DNA of 64,000 bases from positions 89,391 through 153,390 of the forward strand of contig JAXLSX010000007.1 in NCBI GenBank assembly GCA_046330285.1, in the 5' to 3' direction. The translations under genes and the position numbers were made by a program. The stretch is from RHKX01 sp046330285. Lineage in GTDB: Bacteria; Actinomycetota; Thermoleophilia; Solirubrobacterales; 70-9. Below are positions 46,721 through 53,789 of this stretch, piece after piece; position 1 is the stretch's first letter, and every line of letters starts with the position of its first letter. Under the pieces are notes generated by a model. That model saw only the letters and a program-made list of their open reading frames with translations. It had not been told where the DNA came from and did not search any database.

Positions 46721-47101
46721 TCAGCCGGCGATGTCGACGCCGAGCCAGACGACGACGAGCGTGATCAGGAGGATCGCCGCCTGGAGCGCGTGCGCGCGCG
46801 GGTAGCGGAGATGGATCAGCGTCAGGACGATCAACGCCCCGACGAGTGTCAGCTTCAGCCGCAGGGTGTCGGAGCCCCAGAGCGAGTAGTGGCTGGCCAT
46901 CGCGATCCCCGTCGCCAGGAGAACGACGAGGGCGACGGCCGAGCCGATCCCGAAGCGGCGAGCCGCTGCGCGCAGCCGCTCCTTGTCCGGGTTGGTGCGC
47001 TCGACCGGCACCAGGGCGACGCCGATCACGAGCTGTCCGCCGAGGAAGAAGGCCATCGCCAGCAGATGCACGTAGAGCACCGCCTGCCAGGCGGTGCTCA
47101 T
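46721..47101 (-). CDS. Four-helix membrane protein (CopD/HemJ/DUF2269-like)
   Basis: 126 aa with four predicted transmembrane helices (about 5-27, 45-68, 78-96, 106-124). A His in YVHLLAMAFFLGG and charged residues between helices 2 and 3 resemble small integral proteins of the CopD/HemJ type, but no diagnostic motif allows a firm name. The ATG at 47101 was chosen. It is convergent with treT, 15 nt apart, and followed upstream by another minus-strand secreted protein. Confidence 0.6.
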   Translation of the reverse strand: MSTAWQAVLYVHLLAMAFFLGGQLVIGVALVPVERTNPDKERLRAAARRFGIGSAVALVVLLATGIAMASHYSLWGSDTLRLKLTLVGALIVLTLIHLRYPRAHALQAAILLITLVVVWLGVDIAG

Positions 47102-47168
47102 CGCGCGCTGCTGCGGTCGGCGGTCGGCACGGGCGCCATCCTATGGCCGCCCGCGCCGTGCCGGTCGC

Positions 47169-47858
47169 CTACTTGAGGAGTTCGACTTCCTCCCAGGTGG
47201 CGCCGCCGTCCTCGATCTCGAGCTCGGCCTCGTGGACCGCGGCCCCGGCGACGAGGTCGCTCGTCGTGCAGAGCGTCTCGTCGTCCTCGCCGTCGTCGTC
47301 GCTCGAATCGTCGTCGGTGGCGGGGTCGTCGCTGTCGTCGCCGACCGGGTCGTCATCGCCGTGCGAGCGGGCGAGGCGATCGCCGTGGCCCTGGTCGGGC
47401 GTGCCGTCGTCGTCTCCCCCGAGGCCGTCACCGTCCTCGTCGCCGCTGTCGTCGCCGTCGTCGCACTTGATCTCGGTCGCGTCGGTGACGAGGCCGGCCA
47501 CTGGGCCGGTGCCGGCGACGTCGATCGTCAGCAGGCCCGTCTCGGAGTCGTAGGAGACGATCGTGCCGGAGCTCTCGTCGCCGTCCTCGATGCCGTCGTC
47601 GTCGGAGTCGGCGTCGCGGGGATCCATCGCCGCCTTCCACTCACGGCGGTTGACGAGGCTGTCGCGATCCTGGTCGCGCTTCGCCTGGTTGACCTTCAGC
47701 GAGAGGCCGTGCGCGCGCTCCCAGCGGTCCGGGATCTTGTCGTGGTTGCGGTCCTTCGCGGACGCCGCGGCGGGCGCGAGCAGCGCGAAGGCGAGGGCGG
47801 CCGCGCCGGCGAGCAGATACCGGAGGCGGGGCACTCGGTTGGGACGAGACTGGTTCAT
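47169..47858 (-). CDS. Secreted calcium-binding protein with thrombospondin-type-3-like repeats
   Basis: 229 aa. The signal peptide is clear (basic N terminus, LLAGAAALAFALLAPAAASA). Three Asp/Asn-rich loops, DRNHDKIPDRWE, DQDRDSLVNRREW and DADSDDDGIEDGDE, have the spacing of EF-hand/TSP3 calcium sites. The rest is extremely Asp-rich (about 135-195), perhaps a disordered Ca2+ buffer, ending in a compact EVELLK tail. Probably exported; function unknown. AGGAGA lies about 8 nt before ATG 47858. Confidence 0.7.
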   Translation of the reverse strand: MNQSRPNRVPRLRYLLAGAAALAFALLAPAAASAKDRNHDKIPDRWERAHGLSLKVNQAKRDQDRDSLVNRREWKAAMDPRDADSDDDGIEDGDESSGTIVSYDSETGLLTIDVAGTGPVAGLVTDATEIKCDDGDDSGDEDGDGLGGDDDGTPDQGHGDRLARSHGDDDPVGDDSDDPATDDDSSDDDGEDDETLCTTSDLVAGAAVHEAELEIEDGGATWEEVELLK

Positions 47859-47972
47859 GAGTTGTTCTCCTTGGGGGTACTCGGGGGGAGGGGTACTGGG
47901 AGAACTATCGGGACCGCGAACGGAATCCTGAATTGGACATTGGTCCTAGGACCTTTTCCGACCTATCGCGCT

Positions 47973-48009
47973 CCGCCCGCCGGGGCCCGCACGGGGCCCC
48001 GGCGGGCGG
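47973..48009. terminator. 16-bp perfect GC hairpin
   Basis: 47973-47988 pairs without mismatch with 47994-48009 around a 5-nt loop (GCACG). It starts 3 nt past the stop of the minus-strand gene at 48013 and is probably its terminator. There is no following T-tract on that strand, but the stem is exceptionally stable. The space between it and the next gene holds nothing else. Confidence 0.75.
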
Positions 48010-48012
48010 GAT

Positions 48013-49218
48013 TCAGCACTTCCCGGTGACCGTCTTCGTGGCCGCCTCGAACCCGGTCGTGGCGTCGGCCGCGATCTGGACGGTCGCCTTGCACTTGCCG
48101 CCGCTCGGGCGCTTGAAGGCGACCGCGTAGCCGCCCGTGGCCGCGACCGAGCCGTTGACGGAACCGACCTTGCGGAACGGCTTGCCCTTCTTCGCGCTCC
48201 GGTAGAGCGTCGTCGTGAGCCGGTCGCCGGATCGCTCCGCCGTGACGGTGCCGCTGACGCCGAGCTTCTTGCCGGCGGGAGCCAGCTTCGCGGTCAGCGG
48301 CGTCGCCCTCGGGGTCGGGTCGGGGTCGGGATCCGGATCGGGGTCCGGGTCCGGGTCGGGGTCGGGGTCCGGATCAGGGTCGGGGTCGGGGTCGGGACCC
48401 GGATCGGGATCGGGGTCGGGGCCCGGATCGGCCGGGGTGACGGCGACCATGGCCTCGGCGATGATCACGTCCGGGGTCGAGATCGAGGTGTCGATCGCCG
48501 CCCGCAACTTGCTCGTCCCGAGGTTCTGCTGGGTCGAGCGGATCGGGAAGATGATCTCGATCGTCCCGTAGGCGGGGATGATCCGGCCGCCGAGGCCGAG
48601 GCCGCCGTTGACTCCGGGCCCGGGGTTCTGGGTGCAGTGGGCGTCGGGGTTGTTCGTGATCTCCTCGGTGTTGCCGGTCTTGCCGCTCGTGTAGAAGCAG
48701 CGGATCTTGCCCTCGGGTGTGTTGTCGAGATCGAACTGGGTCGCGGCGGGGAGCTCGACGTCGGTGCCGATGTACTCGCCGCCGCAGGCACTGCCGACGA
48801 CGCCGGAGACGATGTGGCCCCAGTAGCGGTTGCCGACCTGCGGGTAGCTGAAGTCGTCCTTGCCCCAGTAGCCGACGTAGGAGTAGACGTAGCCGGTGCC
48901 GCCGATGACGCAGTTGGTGAAGTACTGGCGGGTGCCGACGCCGTCGATCCAGCAGGCGTCGTTCGTTGGGCAGATGCCGCCGGTGCCGCCGCCCATGCTG
49001 AGGTTGTCGCCGCCGGGCAGAAGGTCGAGCGTTCTCTCGCCGTCGGACGCGGCGCCCATCAGAGGCGACCACTCGCCCGCGACCGCGTCGGGCGCGGCGC
49101 CGGCGATCGGCCCGGGCGGTGCTGCCCCGGGTGGCGGCGTGGCCCGGGCGACGCCCGCGAACGCGAGCGCGGCGGCGATCGGGAGGACGATGGAGATGAA
49201 CAGGCGAGCGAATGACAT
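48013..49218 (-). CDS. Secreted protein with long (Pro-Asp)n linker
   Basis: 401 aa. A signal peptide (MSFARLFISIVLPIAAALAFAGVARA) is followed by a Cys-containing domain (about 75-255; ICPTNDACWIDG, VVGSACGGEY, AHCTQNPGPG). A (Pro-Asp)n stretch of about 40 residues then leads to a compact basic beta domain ending in a Cys. The PD linker is coded by the tandem repeat at 48311-48430. The two folded ends suggest an extracellular tethered protein; no catalytic site recognised. AAGGAGA precedes ATG 49218. A strong terminator follows at 47973-48009. Confidence 0.7.
   Translation of the reverse strand: MSFARLFISIVLPIAAALAFAGVARATPPPGAAPPGPIAGAAPDAVAGEWSPLMGAASDGERTLDLLPGGDNLSMGGGTGGICPTNDACWIDGVGTRQYFTNCVIGGTGYVYSYVGYWGKDDFSYPQVGNRYWGHIVSGVVGSACGGEYIGTDVELPAATQFDLDNTPEGKIRCFYTSGKTGNTEEITNNPDAHCTQNPGPGVNGGLGLGGRIIPAYGTIEIIFPIRSTQQNLGTSKLRAAIDTSISTPDVIIAEAMVAVTPADPGPDPDPDPGPDPDPDPDPDPDPDPDPDPDPDPDPDPTPRATPLTAKLAPAGKKLGVSGTVTAERSGDRLTTTLYRSAKKGKPFRKVGSVNGSVAATGGYAVAFKRPSGGKCKATVQIAADATTGFEAATKTVTGKC
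48311..48430 (-). repeat. Tandem repeat coding for Pro-Asp linker
   Basis: Degenerate 6-nt units (minus strand CCCGAC/CCGGAC) repeated about 20 times and interrupted by Gly codons. Coding slippage repeats of this kind vary in length between strains, so this linker probably does too. Confidence 0.8.
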
Positions 49219-49349
49219 GGAGGTTCTCCTTGGCGGATTGCTGACACCTCCAGCATCGACTCCCCCGACCCCCCTGACATCGGGGACATCCCCAAACTCC
49301 CACCCCCAACTCTTGTCCCGGTATGCGGCCGCGCGTCCGCGGCGGCCCG
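49219..49349. other. Intergenic region between two minus-strand genes
   Basis: 131 bases; an A/C-rich region upstream of the PD-linker gene, with no gene, repeat or convincing hairpin. The promoter of the gene at 49218 should lie here. Confidence 0.3.
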
Positions 49350-49487
49350 CTAGTTCTCAGGAATGAAGGCGACCACGAAGACCGAGAGGCCGATCAGGAA
49401 GAGCAGCGGATGGATGAACGATCCGGCGAGGACCGCGACGAGGATGATCGCGGCACCGAGCAGCAGCAGTTTCGGGCTCTTCACCAT
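49350..49487 (-). CDS. Small two-helix membrane peptide
   Basis: 45 aa: MVKSPK followed by two hydrophobic helices (about 7-22 and 26-41) with one short turn and a C-terminal EN. Start ATG 49487, 7 nt downstream of TAGGTT (49500-49495), a leaderless candidate. Too short for standard family assignment; reported because it combines membrane character, codon bias and a promoter. It lies just downstream of tRNA-Val on the same strand. Confidence 0.5.
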   Translation of the reverse strand: MVKSPKLLLLGAAIILVAVLAGSFIHPLLFLIGLSVFVVAFIPEN

Positions 49488-49549
49488 GTCCGGAAACCTA
49501 TCGCGTGTCGAGCCGGCGAACGCCACCCCGACACCCGGGAGCCCCGCGA

Positions 49550-49622
49550 TGGGCGGTACTGGTCTCGAACCAGTGACCTCCTGCTTGTAAGGCAGGCGCT
49601 CTCCCAACTGAGCTAACCGCCC
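49550..49622 (-). tRNA. tRNA-Val (anticodon TAC)
   Basis: Cloverleaf on the minus strand: acceptor GGGCGGT/ACCGCCC, D-arm GCTC...GAGC, anticodon stem CCTGC/GCAGG with loop CTTACAA, T-arm CTGG-type with GTTCGAG. Discriminator A; no encoded CCA. Confidence 0.95.
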
Positions 49623-49636
49623 GGGTCGGTCTCGGA

Positions 49637-50185
49637 TTATGGCCCGGTGGCTGCGCCGGCGTCCGCCTTCCGGAGGCCGAGCACGTTCGGCACGACACCG
49701 AGGTGCGAGGGCACCACCCGGCGCCACACCTCCTCGGCGACCCGGGTACGGGTCCGGACGACCGTCGACAGCGTGACGGTTTCGCGGTCGCGGGTGACGA
49801 TCAGCTCGCCTTCCAGTCCGATGACGGACTCAGCTCCGAGCACGACCACGTCCGGCTCGCGCCGGCGCACGCGCCAGCCAAGGACTCGATCGGTACCGGG
49901 TCGCGGGTCGAGACGCAGCCCGAGGCCGGTCCAGCCGCCTAGAAGCGAAAGCCGAACGCGCAGGGGCGCTCCCTCGAGGAACTCGCGGGCCCAGGCCTCA
50001 GCATCGCGGGTCGCGGTGGCAGCGCCGGTCGTCGCGGCGAACGCGTCGGCGTAGTCGATGGCCGGGAGGCCACTCTCGGAGAGGATGGCCGGGGACGGCT
50101 CGACGCGCTCGACCGGGGTCGACGGCGGCTGGTCCGCGGCCCAGAGCCACCGGCGTGCCGGGCGGGTGAGGGCGCTAAGCGGCAT
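49637..50185 (-). CDS. DUF2867/SRPBCC-like protein
   Basis: 182 aa, soluble. Its opening LPAIDYADAFAA matches the P-x-x-DY-x-D-x-F motif that starts DUF2867-like polyketide-cyclase-fold proteins; LRVRLSLLGGWTGLGLRLD and a C-terminal basic strand fit a small SRPBCC hydrophobic pocket. ATG 50185 overlaps the preceding gene by 11 bp. Last gene of the TetR-headed operon. Ligand unknown. Confidence 0.6.
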   Translation of the reverse strand: MPLSALTRPARRWLWAADQPPSTPVERVEPSPAILSESGLPAIDYADAFAATTGAATATRDAEAWAREFLEGAPLRVRLSLLGGWTGLGLRLDPRPGTDRVLGWRVRRREPDVVVLGAESVIGLEGELIVTRDRETVTLSTVVRTRTRVAEEVWRRVVPSHLGVVPNVLGLRKADAGAATGP

Positions 50186-50768
50186 CGGTCAGCTCATTCG
50201 CCTCAGTCGCCTCGTTCGCGCGGGCGAGCTGCCGCCCGAGCTCGCGCAGCAGCGCCGGATAGACCAGGAACAGACGGAACGGCTTGATCGCGGCCATGTA
50301 GAGGCGGCCGCCGAGCCCATTGGGCTTGACGAGGACCGCCATCTGGACGGTGCCGTCGTCCGTCAGGCCGAAATGGAGGACGCCGTGCATCGTCGCGTTG
50401 GCGATCTCGGCCGCGAACTCGTCGCCGGTCAGGTAGAGCGGGTCGAACTGCGTGCCCTCGAACTCGAGGCTCGGGGCGGTCTCGCGGAGGTCGGACGGCA
50501 GGCGCTCCCGCAGGCTCGCGGTGCGGGAGCCGAGGCCGCTCTCCTCCCCGTCCCAGCCGAATAGGCGCCCGAGCTGCCGCCTGACGCTGAACAGGACCCG
50601 CACCGGGAGCGGCGACGAGCGGCGCTCGCCGAATCCGCCGACGAAGGCGTGGAACCCGGCGGGGGTCGATCGTCCCGGGACGCGCCAGACGTCCTCGACG
50701 TCGAACCCAGGCGCGATCTGGTGAATTCGCCAGGGCTGGTCCATGTGAGCGGACTCCGGCAGCTTCAC
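50175..50768 (-). CDS. DUF2867 family protein
   Basis: 197 aa. PGFDVEDVWRVPG, FVGGF, LEFEGTQFDPLYLTGDEFAAEIANATMHGVLHFGL and a TMGGR-like basic end resemble the DUF2867 group (SRPBCC-like). Start GTG 50768, overlapping the TetR stop (GTGA). An alternative start at MDQPWRIHQ lacks coupling. Co-transcribed with the regulator, so probably controlled by it. No catalytic residues are evident. Confidence 0.65.
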   Translation of the reverse strand: MKLPESAHMDQPWRIHQIAPGFDVEDVWRVPGRSTPAGFHAFVGGFGERRSSPLPVRVLFSVRRQLGRLFGWDGEESGLGSRTASLRERLPSDLRETAPSLEFEGTQFDPLYLTGDEFAAEIANATMHGVLHFGLTDDGTVQMAVLVKPNGLGGRLYMAAIKPFRLFLVYPALLRELGRQLARANEATEANELTDAA

Positions 50769-51424
50769 GATGCCCCTCCGGCCGGCTCGAGCGTGAGCGG
50801 GTCGAGGCCGAGGACGCCCGCGCCGGCACGGGCGACGAGCTCCTGATCATGGGCGGGCTGGTCGCGGAGGCCGATCACGGCGCCCTCGATCGCACCGATG
50901 AACGCCCGCGCCGTCGTCTGCGCCGGCGGACCGCCGGGGATGGCGCCATCGCGGCGGCCGGCCCGGATCAAGCGGGTCACCCTTTCGATCAGGGCCTCGC
51001 CGACGGCGTCGAGCCGCTGCGCGAGCGGATGGTCGGCATCGCTGAACTCCATCCGCAGCGCCATTTCGAACCGGGCGACGTCGCGGCGGCAGAAGACGGC
51101 GTGGCCGCGGGCGAGCTCGAGCAGGGCCCCCACCGGGTCCGCCTGCGCCGCGACGCGGGTGCCGACCTCCTCGCGCCAGCTCTCCTCGACCCAATCGAGC
51201 ACGGCGAGCGCCAGCTCCTCCTTGCCGCGGAACTGGTGGTAGAGGGCGCCGCGGGTATAGCCCGCCTCGCGGGCGACGTCCTCGAGCACGAGGTTCCCAT
51301 AGCCGTGGCGGGAGAGGCCGCGGGCCGCCGCCCCGAGGATGGCCTCACGGCTGCGCCGCCGCCGCTCAGCTTGGGTCCGCTGCTCGCCGGCGCCCGCCTC
51401 GATCGCCGTGTTAGATACGTGCAT
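50765..51424 (-). CDS. TetR-family transcriptional regulator
   Basis: 219 aa. An N-terminal helix-turn-helix (DVAREAGYTRGALYHQF, about 49-65) followed by an alpha-helical ligand domain with a dimerisation face near the C terminus (AIEGAVIGLRDQPAHD). It would repress its own operon (two DUF2867-like genes downstream) until a small hydrophobic molecule binds. The operator AGATACGTGC...GTATCT (51413-51434) covers its own start codon. The -10-like TAAGAT (51436-51431) lies within this palindrome, 6 nt before the ATG, suggesting direct steric autorepression of a leaderless transcript. Confidence 0.9.
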   Translation of the reverse strand: MHVSNTAIEAGAGEQRTQAERRRRSREAILGAAARGLSRHGYGNLVLEDVAREAGYTRGALYHQFRGKEELALAVLDWVEESWREEVGTRVAAQADPVGALLELARGHAVFCRRDVARFEMALRMEFSDADHPLAQRLDAVGEALIERVTRLIRAGRRDGAIPGGPPAQTTARAFIGAIEGAVIGLRDQPAHDQELVARAGAGVLGLDPLTLEPAGGAS

Positions 51425-51434
51425 GTATGTATCT
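51413..51434. promoter_or_regulatory. TetR operator overlapping the regulator's start codon
   Basis: AGATACGTGCATGTATGTATCT, a 22-bp near-perfect palindrome with 6-bp outer arms AGATAC/GTATCT, similar in layout to AcrR-type operators. It covers the ATG and the -10-like TAAGAT of the TetR gene. Confidence 0.8.
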
Positions 51435-51527
51435 TAACGTACAGCGCAAGTCCGGCTCGATCCCCTCCAGCCCGCGCGCTAGGGTCGCGAGACGGCGGCG
51501 GGCCGGCAGGCGAGCGAGGAGGTCGAC

Positions 51528-51899
51528 ATGGGGTTCATGGACAAGATGAAGGGCGCGATGGACCAGGCGCAGGAGGCGAGCAAGAAGATGGGCTCGACGA
51601 TGAGCGCGGGGATGTCGCCGGCCACGGCCGGCTACGCGCAGCTGGCGAACAAGCTGGCCCAGTCGGGTGTGCCCTGCACGGCGGAGGTCGTTGCCGTGTC
51701 GGAGACCGGCGTTCAGGACATGAGCGGCAAGCAGTACTCGATCGACGTCAGGGTCGAGGGAAACGGCGAGCCTTACGACGCGACGGTCGAGCAGTTCATC
51801 GTCGAGGAGATGGCGTCGTCGTACTCGCCGGGCACGCGCTGGCAGGCGAAGGCCGACCCCGACGACCGCAGCCGGCTCCTGCTCTTCGGGCAGGCCTGA
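51528..51899 (+). CDS. Conserved small soluble protein of unknown function
   Basis: 123 aa. A Met/Lys/Ala/Gln-rich amphipathic N terminus (MGFMDKMKGAMDQAQEASKKMGSTM) is followed by a compact alpha/beta domain ending in LLLFGQA. The middle YSIDVRVEGNGEPYDATVEQ is beta-like. A good Shine-Dalgarno (GAGGAGG) precedes ATG 51528. It heads a plus-strand run with a small membrane protein and an SDR. Divergent from the TetR gene; no known name. Confidence 0.6.
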   Translation: MGFMDKMKGAMDQAQEASKKMGSTMSAGMSPATAGYAQLANKLAQSGVPCTAEVVAVSETGVQDMSGKQYSIDVRVEGNGEPYDATVEQFIVEEMASSYSPGTRWQAKADPDDRSRLLLFGQA

Positions 51900-51904
51900 C
51901 GCGC

Positions 51905-52102
51905 GTGCCCGAAGCGCCGGTCGAGAAGACCGAGGAGGACAAGGTCGCGGGCTGGGGCTGGGCGCTCGGCCTCGTCCTGCCGGTGGTCGGGCTGATGGCG
52001 GCGGCGTTCCTGCTCAGCCGCGACGACCGGCGGTGGCCGTTGATGCTCGGCTGGGCACTGCTCGGCGTCGTCGCCTACGTGGTCGTCTTCGCGGTGATCT
52101 GA
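51905..52102 (+). CDS. Small two-helix membrane protein
   Basis: 65 aa. An acidic N terminus (MPEAPVEKTEEDKVAG) and two transmembrane helices (about 19-37 and 46-65) around a short RDDRRW loop. Start GTG 51905, 5 nt after the previous stop, and the SDR ATG is 2 nt after its own stop. Function unknown; a small accessory of the neighbouring proteins is plausible. Confidence 0.55.
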   Translation: MPEAPVEKTEEDKVAGWGWALGLVLPVVGLMAAAFLLSRDDRRWPLMLGWALLGVVAYVVVFAVI

Positions 52103-52104
52103 GG

Positions 52105-52857
52105 ATGGACCTCGGACTCGAAGGCAGGGTGGCTCTCGTCCTCGGCGCGAGCCGCGGGCTCGGGCGCGCGATCGCCGAGGCGCTGGGCCGCGAGGGAGCG
52201 CGGGTCGCGCTGGCGTCACGGTCGGCTGATGCGCTCGAGGAGGTGGCGGCCGGGATCGACGGCGAGACCGCCGTCGTGCCCGTCGACACCGGCGACGAGA
52301 GCGCGGTCGCCGGGCTTTCGGGCCGGGTCGAGGAGGCGCTCGGACCGGTCGACATCCTCGTCCTCAACACGGGCGGCCCGCCCGCCGGCGGTGCGCTGGA
52401 GGCGGACGCCGACGCCTGGCGCGCGGCCTATCAGTCGCTCGTGCTGGCGCCGCTGGCGCTTGCGCAGGCTTGCGTTCCCGGCATGCGAGAGCGGGGCTGG
52501 GGGCGGATCGTCAGCGTCTCCTCGACCTCGGTCCGGGAGCCGATCCCGAACCTGACGCTCTCCAACGCCAACCGTATGGCGACGGTCGGGCTCCTCGACA
52601 GCCTCGCCCGCGAGGTCGCAGCCGACGGGGTGACGGTGAACACGATCGCGACCGGGCGCTTCGCGACCGAGCGGCTGGCCCAGCTCTACGGCTCACTCGA
52701 GGTCGCCGAGGAGCAGGCGCGCGCCGACGTGCCGGCCGGGCGCCTCGGCACGCCGGAGGAATACGGCGACCTGGTCGCGTTCGTCTGCTCGGACCGGGCC
52801 GGCTACCTGACCGGCACGGTGATACCGCTGGACGGCGGCATCACCCGCTCGAGCTGA
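52105..52857 (+). CDS. Short-chain dehydrogenase-like protein lacking the YxxxK pair
   Basis: 250 aa. Rossmann motif GASRGLGRAIA (about 14-24) and NTGG (88-91, replacing NNAG). The usual catalytic Ser (SVSSTS, about 137-142) is retained, but at the position of YxxxK there is SNANR (153-157). The C-terminal VIPLDGGITRSS is typical. Known SDR subgroups with this change have no verified reaction, so redox activity by the usual mechanism is doubtful. Start ATG 52105 is 2 nt after the previous stop. Confidence 0.75.
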   Translation: MDLGLEGRVALVLGASRGLGRAIAEALGREGARVALASRSADALEEVAAGIDGETAVVPVDTGDESAVAGLSGRVEEALGPVDILVLNTGGPPAGGALEADADAWRAAYQSLVLAPLALAQACVPGMRERGWGRIVSVSSTSVREPIPNLTLSNANRMATVGLLDSLAREVAADGVTVNTIATGRFATERLAQLYGSLEVAEEQARADVPAGRLGTPEEYGDLVAFVCSDRAGYLTGTVIPLDGGITRSS

Positions 52858-52860
52858 GGC

Positions 52861-53631
52861 TCAGGCGAAGCGGGGTGGCGTCGGCGTCCGGAGCTGGCCG
52901 CGGGCGGCCACGGCTCCGATCCAGATCCCACCGAGCAGGATCATCCCGACGCTGAGCAGTTGTGCCTGGGTCAGGCCGAGGGCGACGTCGTCGTTGCGGC
53001 GGACGAACTCGACCATGAACCGCTCGAAGCCGGCGACCATCAGGTAGAGGGCGAAGAGGATCCCTGGCCGGAAGCGATCGCGGAGGCGCCAGAGGACGAG
53101 CGCGGCGAGGCCCATGAACAGGGTCTCGTAGACGGGTGTCGGGTGGACCGGCGTGTCGGTCGGAACCGTCCCGTCCGGATATGCCATCGCCCACGGGCCG
53201 TCCCAGGCGCGGCCGTAGTCGCCGTCGCCGGAGAGCTGGCAGCCCACACGCCCGATCGCGTATCCGATCATCAGCGGCACCGCGGCCACGTCAGCCAGGA
53301 GCAGGGTCATGATCCCGCGCCACCAGGCCCATCCGAGCACCGCGAGCGCGCCGCCGATCGCGCCGCCGTACCAGACGAGGCCGGAGCCGCTGAACAGCTC
53401 GCCGATCAGATCGTCGCTGACGTCGCTCCAGTTCTCGATCAGGAAGTAGACGCGCGAACCGACGAGGCCACCGATCAGCGCCGCGAACGCCATCTCGTAC
53501 GCCCAGTCCGCCGGCTTGTCGAGTTCCTTGAAGCGCCGGGCCACGACGAGCCCCGCGGCGATGAACCCGAGCCCGAACATCAGCCCGAACGTCTGCAGGG
53601 TCAACGGGCCGATGTTGATCTCTGGATACAT
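52861..53631 (-). CDS. lgt: Prolipoprotein diacylglyceryl transferase
   Basis: 256 aa, about seven transmembrane helices. It transfers diacylglycerol from phosphatidylglycerol to the lipobox cysteine of prolipoproteins. Signatures: FLIENW, GLVWYGG, GRVGCQLSGDGDYG (variant of GRxGNFxN-E-G), HPTPVYE. ATG 53631 is only 8 nt from the 3' end of tRNA-Glu, with no Shine-Dalgarno between, so the mRNA must begin within or end-processed from the tRNA transcript. Convergent with the SDR gene. Confidence 0.93.
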   Translation of the reverse strand: MYPEINIGPLTLQTFGLMFGLGFIAAGLVVARRFKELDKPADWAYEMAFAALIGGLVGSRVYFLIENWSDVSDDLIGELFSGSGLVWYGGAIGGALAVLGWAWWRGIMTLLLADVAAVPLMIGYAIGRVGCQLSGDGDYGRAWDGPWAMAYPDGTVPTDTPVHPTPVYETLFMGLAALVLWRLRDRFRPGILFALYLMVAGFERFMVEFVRRNDDVALGLTQAQLLSVGMILLGGIWIGAVAARGQLRTPTPPRFA

Positions 53632-53638
53632 GCGCGGA

Positions 53639-53711
53639 TAGCCCCGAGGGGAGTCGAACCCCGCTCCTCAACCTTGAAAGGGTCGCGTGCTAACCGTTAC
53701 ACCACGGGGCC
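53639..53711 (-). tRNA. tRNA-Glu (anticodon TTC)
   Basis: Minus-strand cloverleaf: acceptor GGCCCCG/CGGGGCT (one G-U), D-loop with AACGGTTA, anticodon stem CGACC/GGTTG with loop CTTTCAA, T-arm GGGG/CCCC-type. Discriminator A; no encoded CCA. A TACACT -10 sits about 12 nt upstream of the 5' end. Confidence 0.95.
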
Positions 53712-53777
53712 GCGGGTCAAGCAGTGTAAGCGCCCGGTCATCACCCCGAATCTGTCCGGACTGCGCGGCAGGATTAA

Positions 53778-53789
53778 GAACATATGTTC
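53778..53789. promoter_or_regulatory. 12-bp perfect palindrome GAACATATGTTC over the start of the HTH gene
   Basis: The palindrome spans the ATG at 53784 and reads the same on both strands. It may be a binding site for the HTH protein it precedes (autoregulation). No second copy was noticed. Confidence 0.5.

Noticed and set aside
48311..48430. GC-rich direct repeats as a regulatory or mobile element
   Set aside because: They are in frame and encode a Pro-Asp linker of a secreted protein.
50847..51348. Overlapping open frames on both strands within the TetR gene
   Set aside because: The TetR frame has the HTH motif and coupled neighbours; others are shadow frames.
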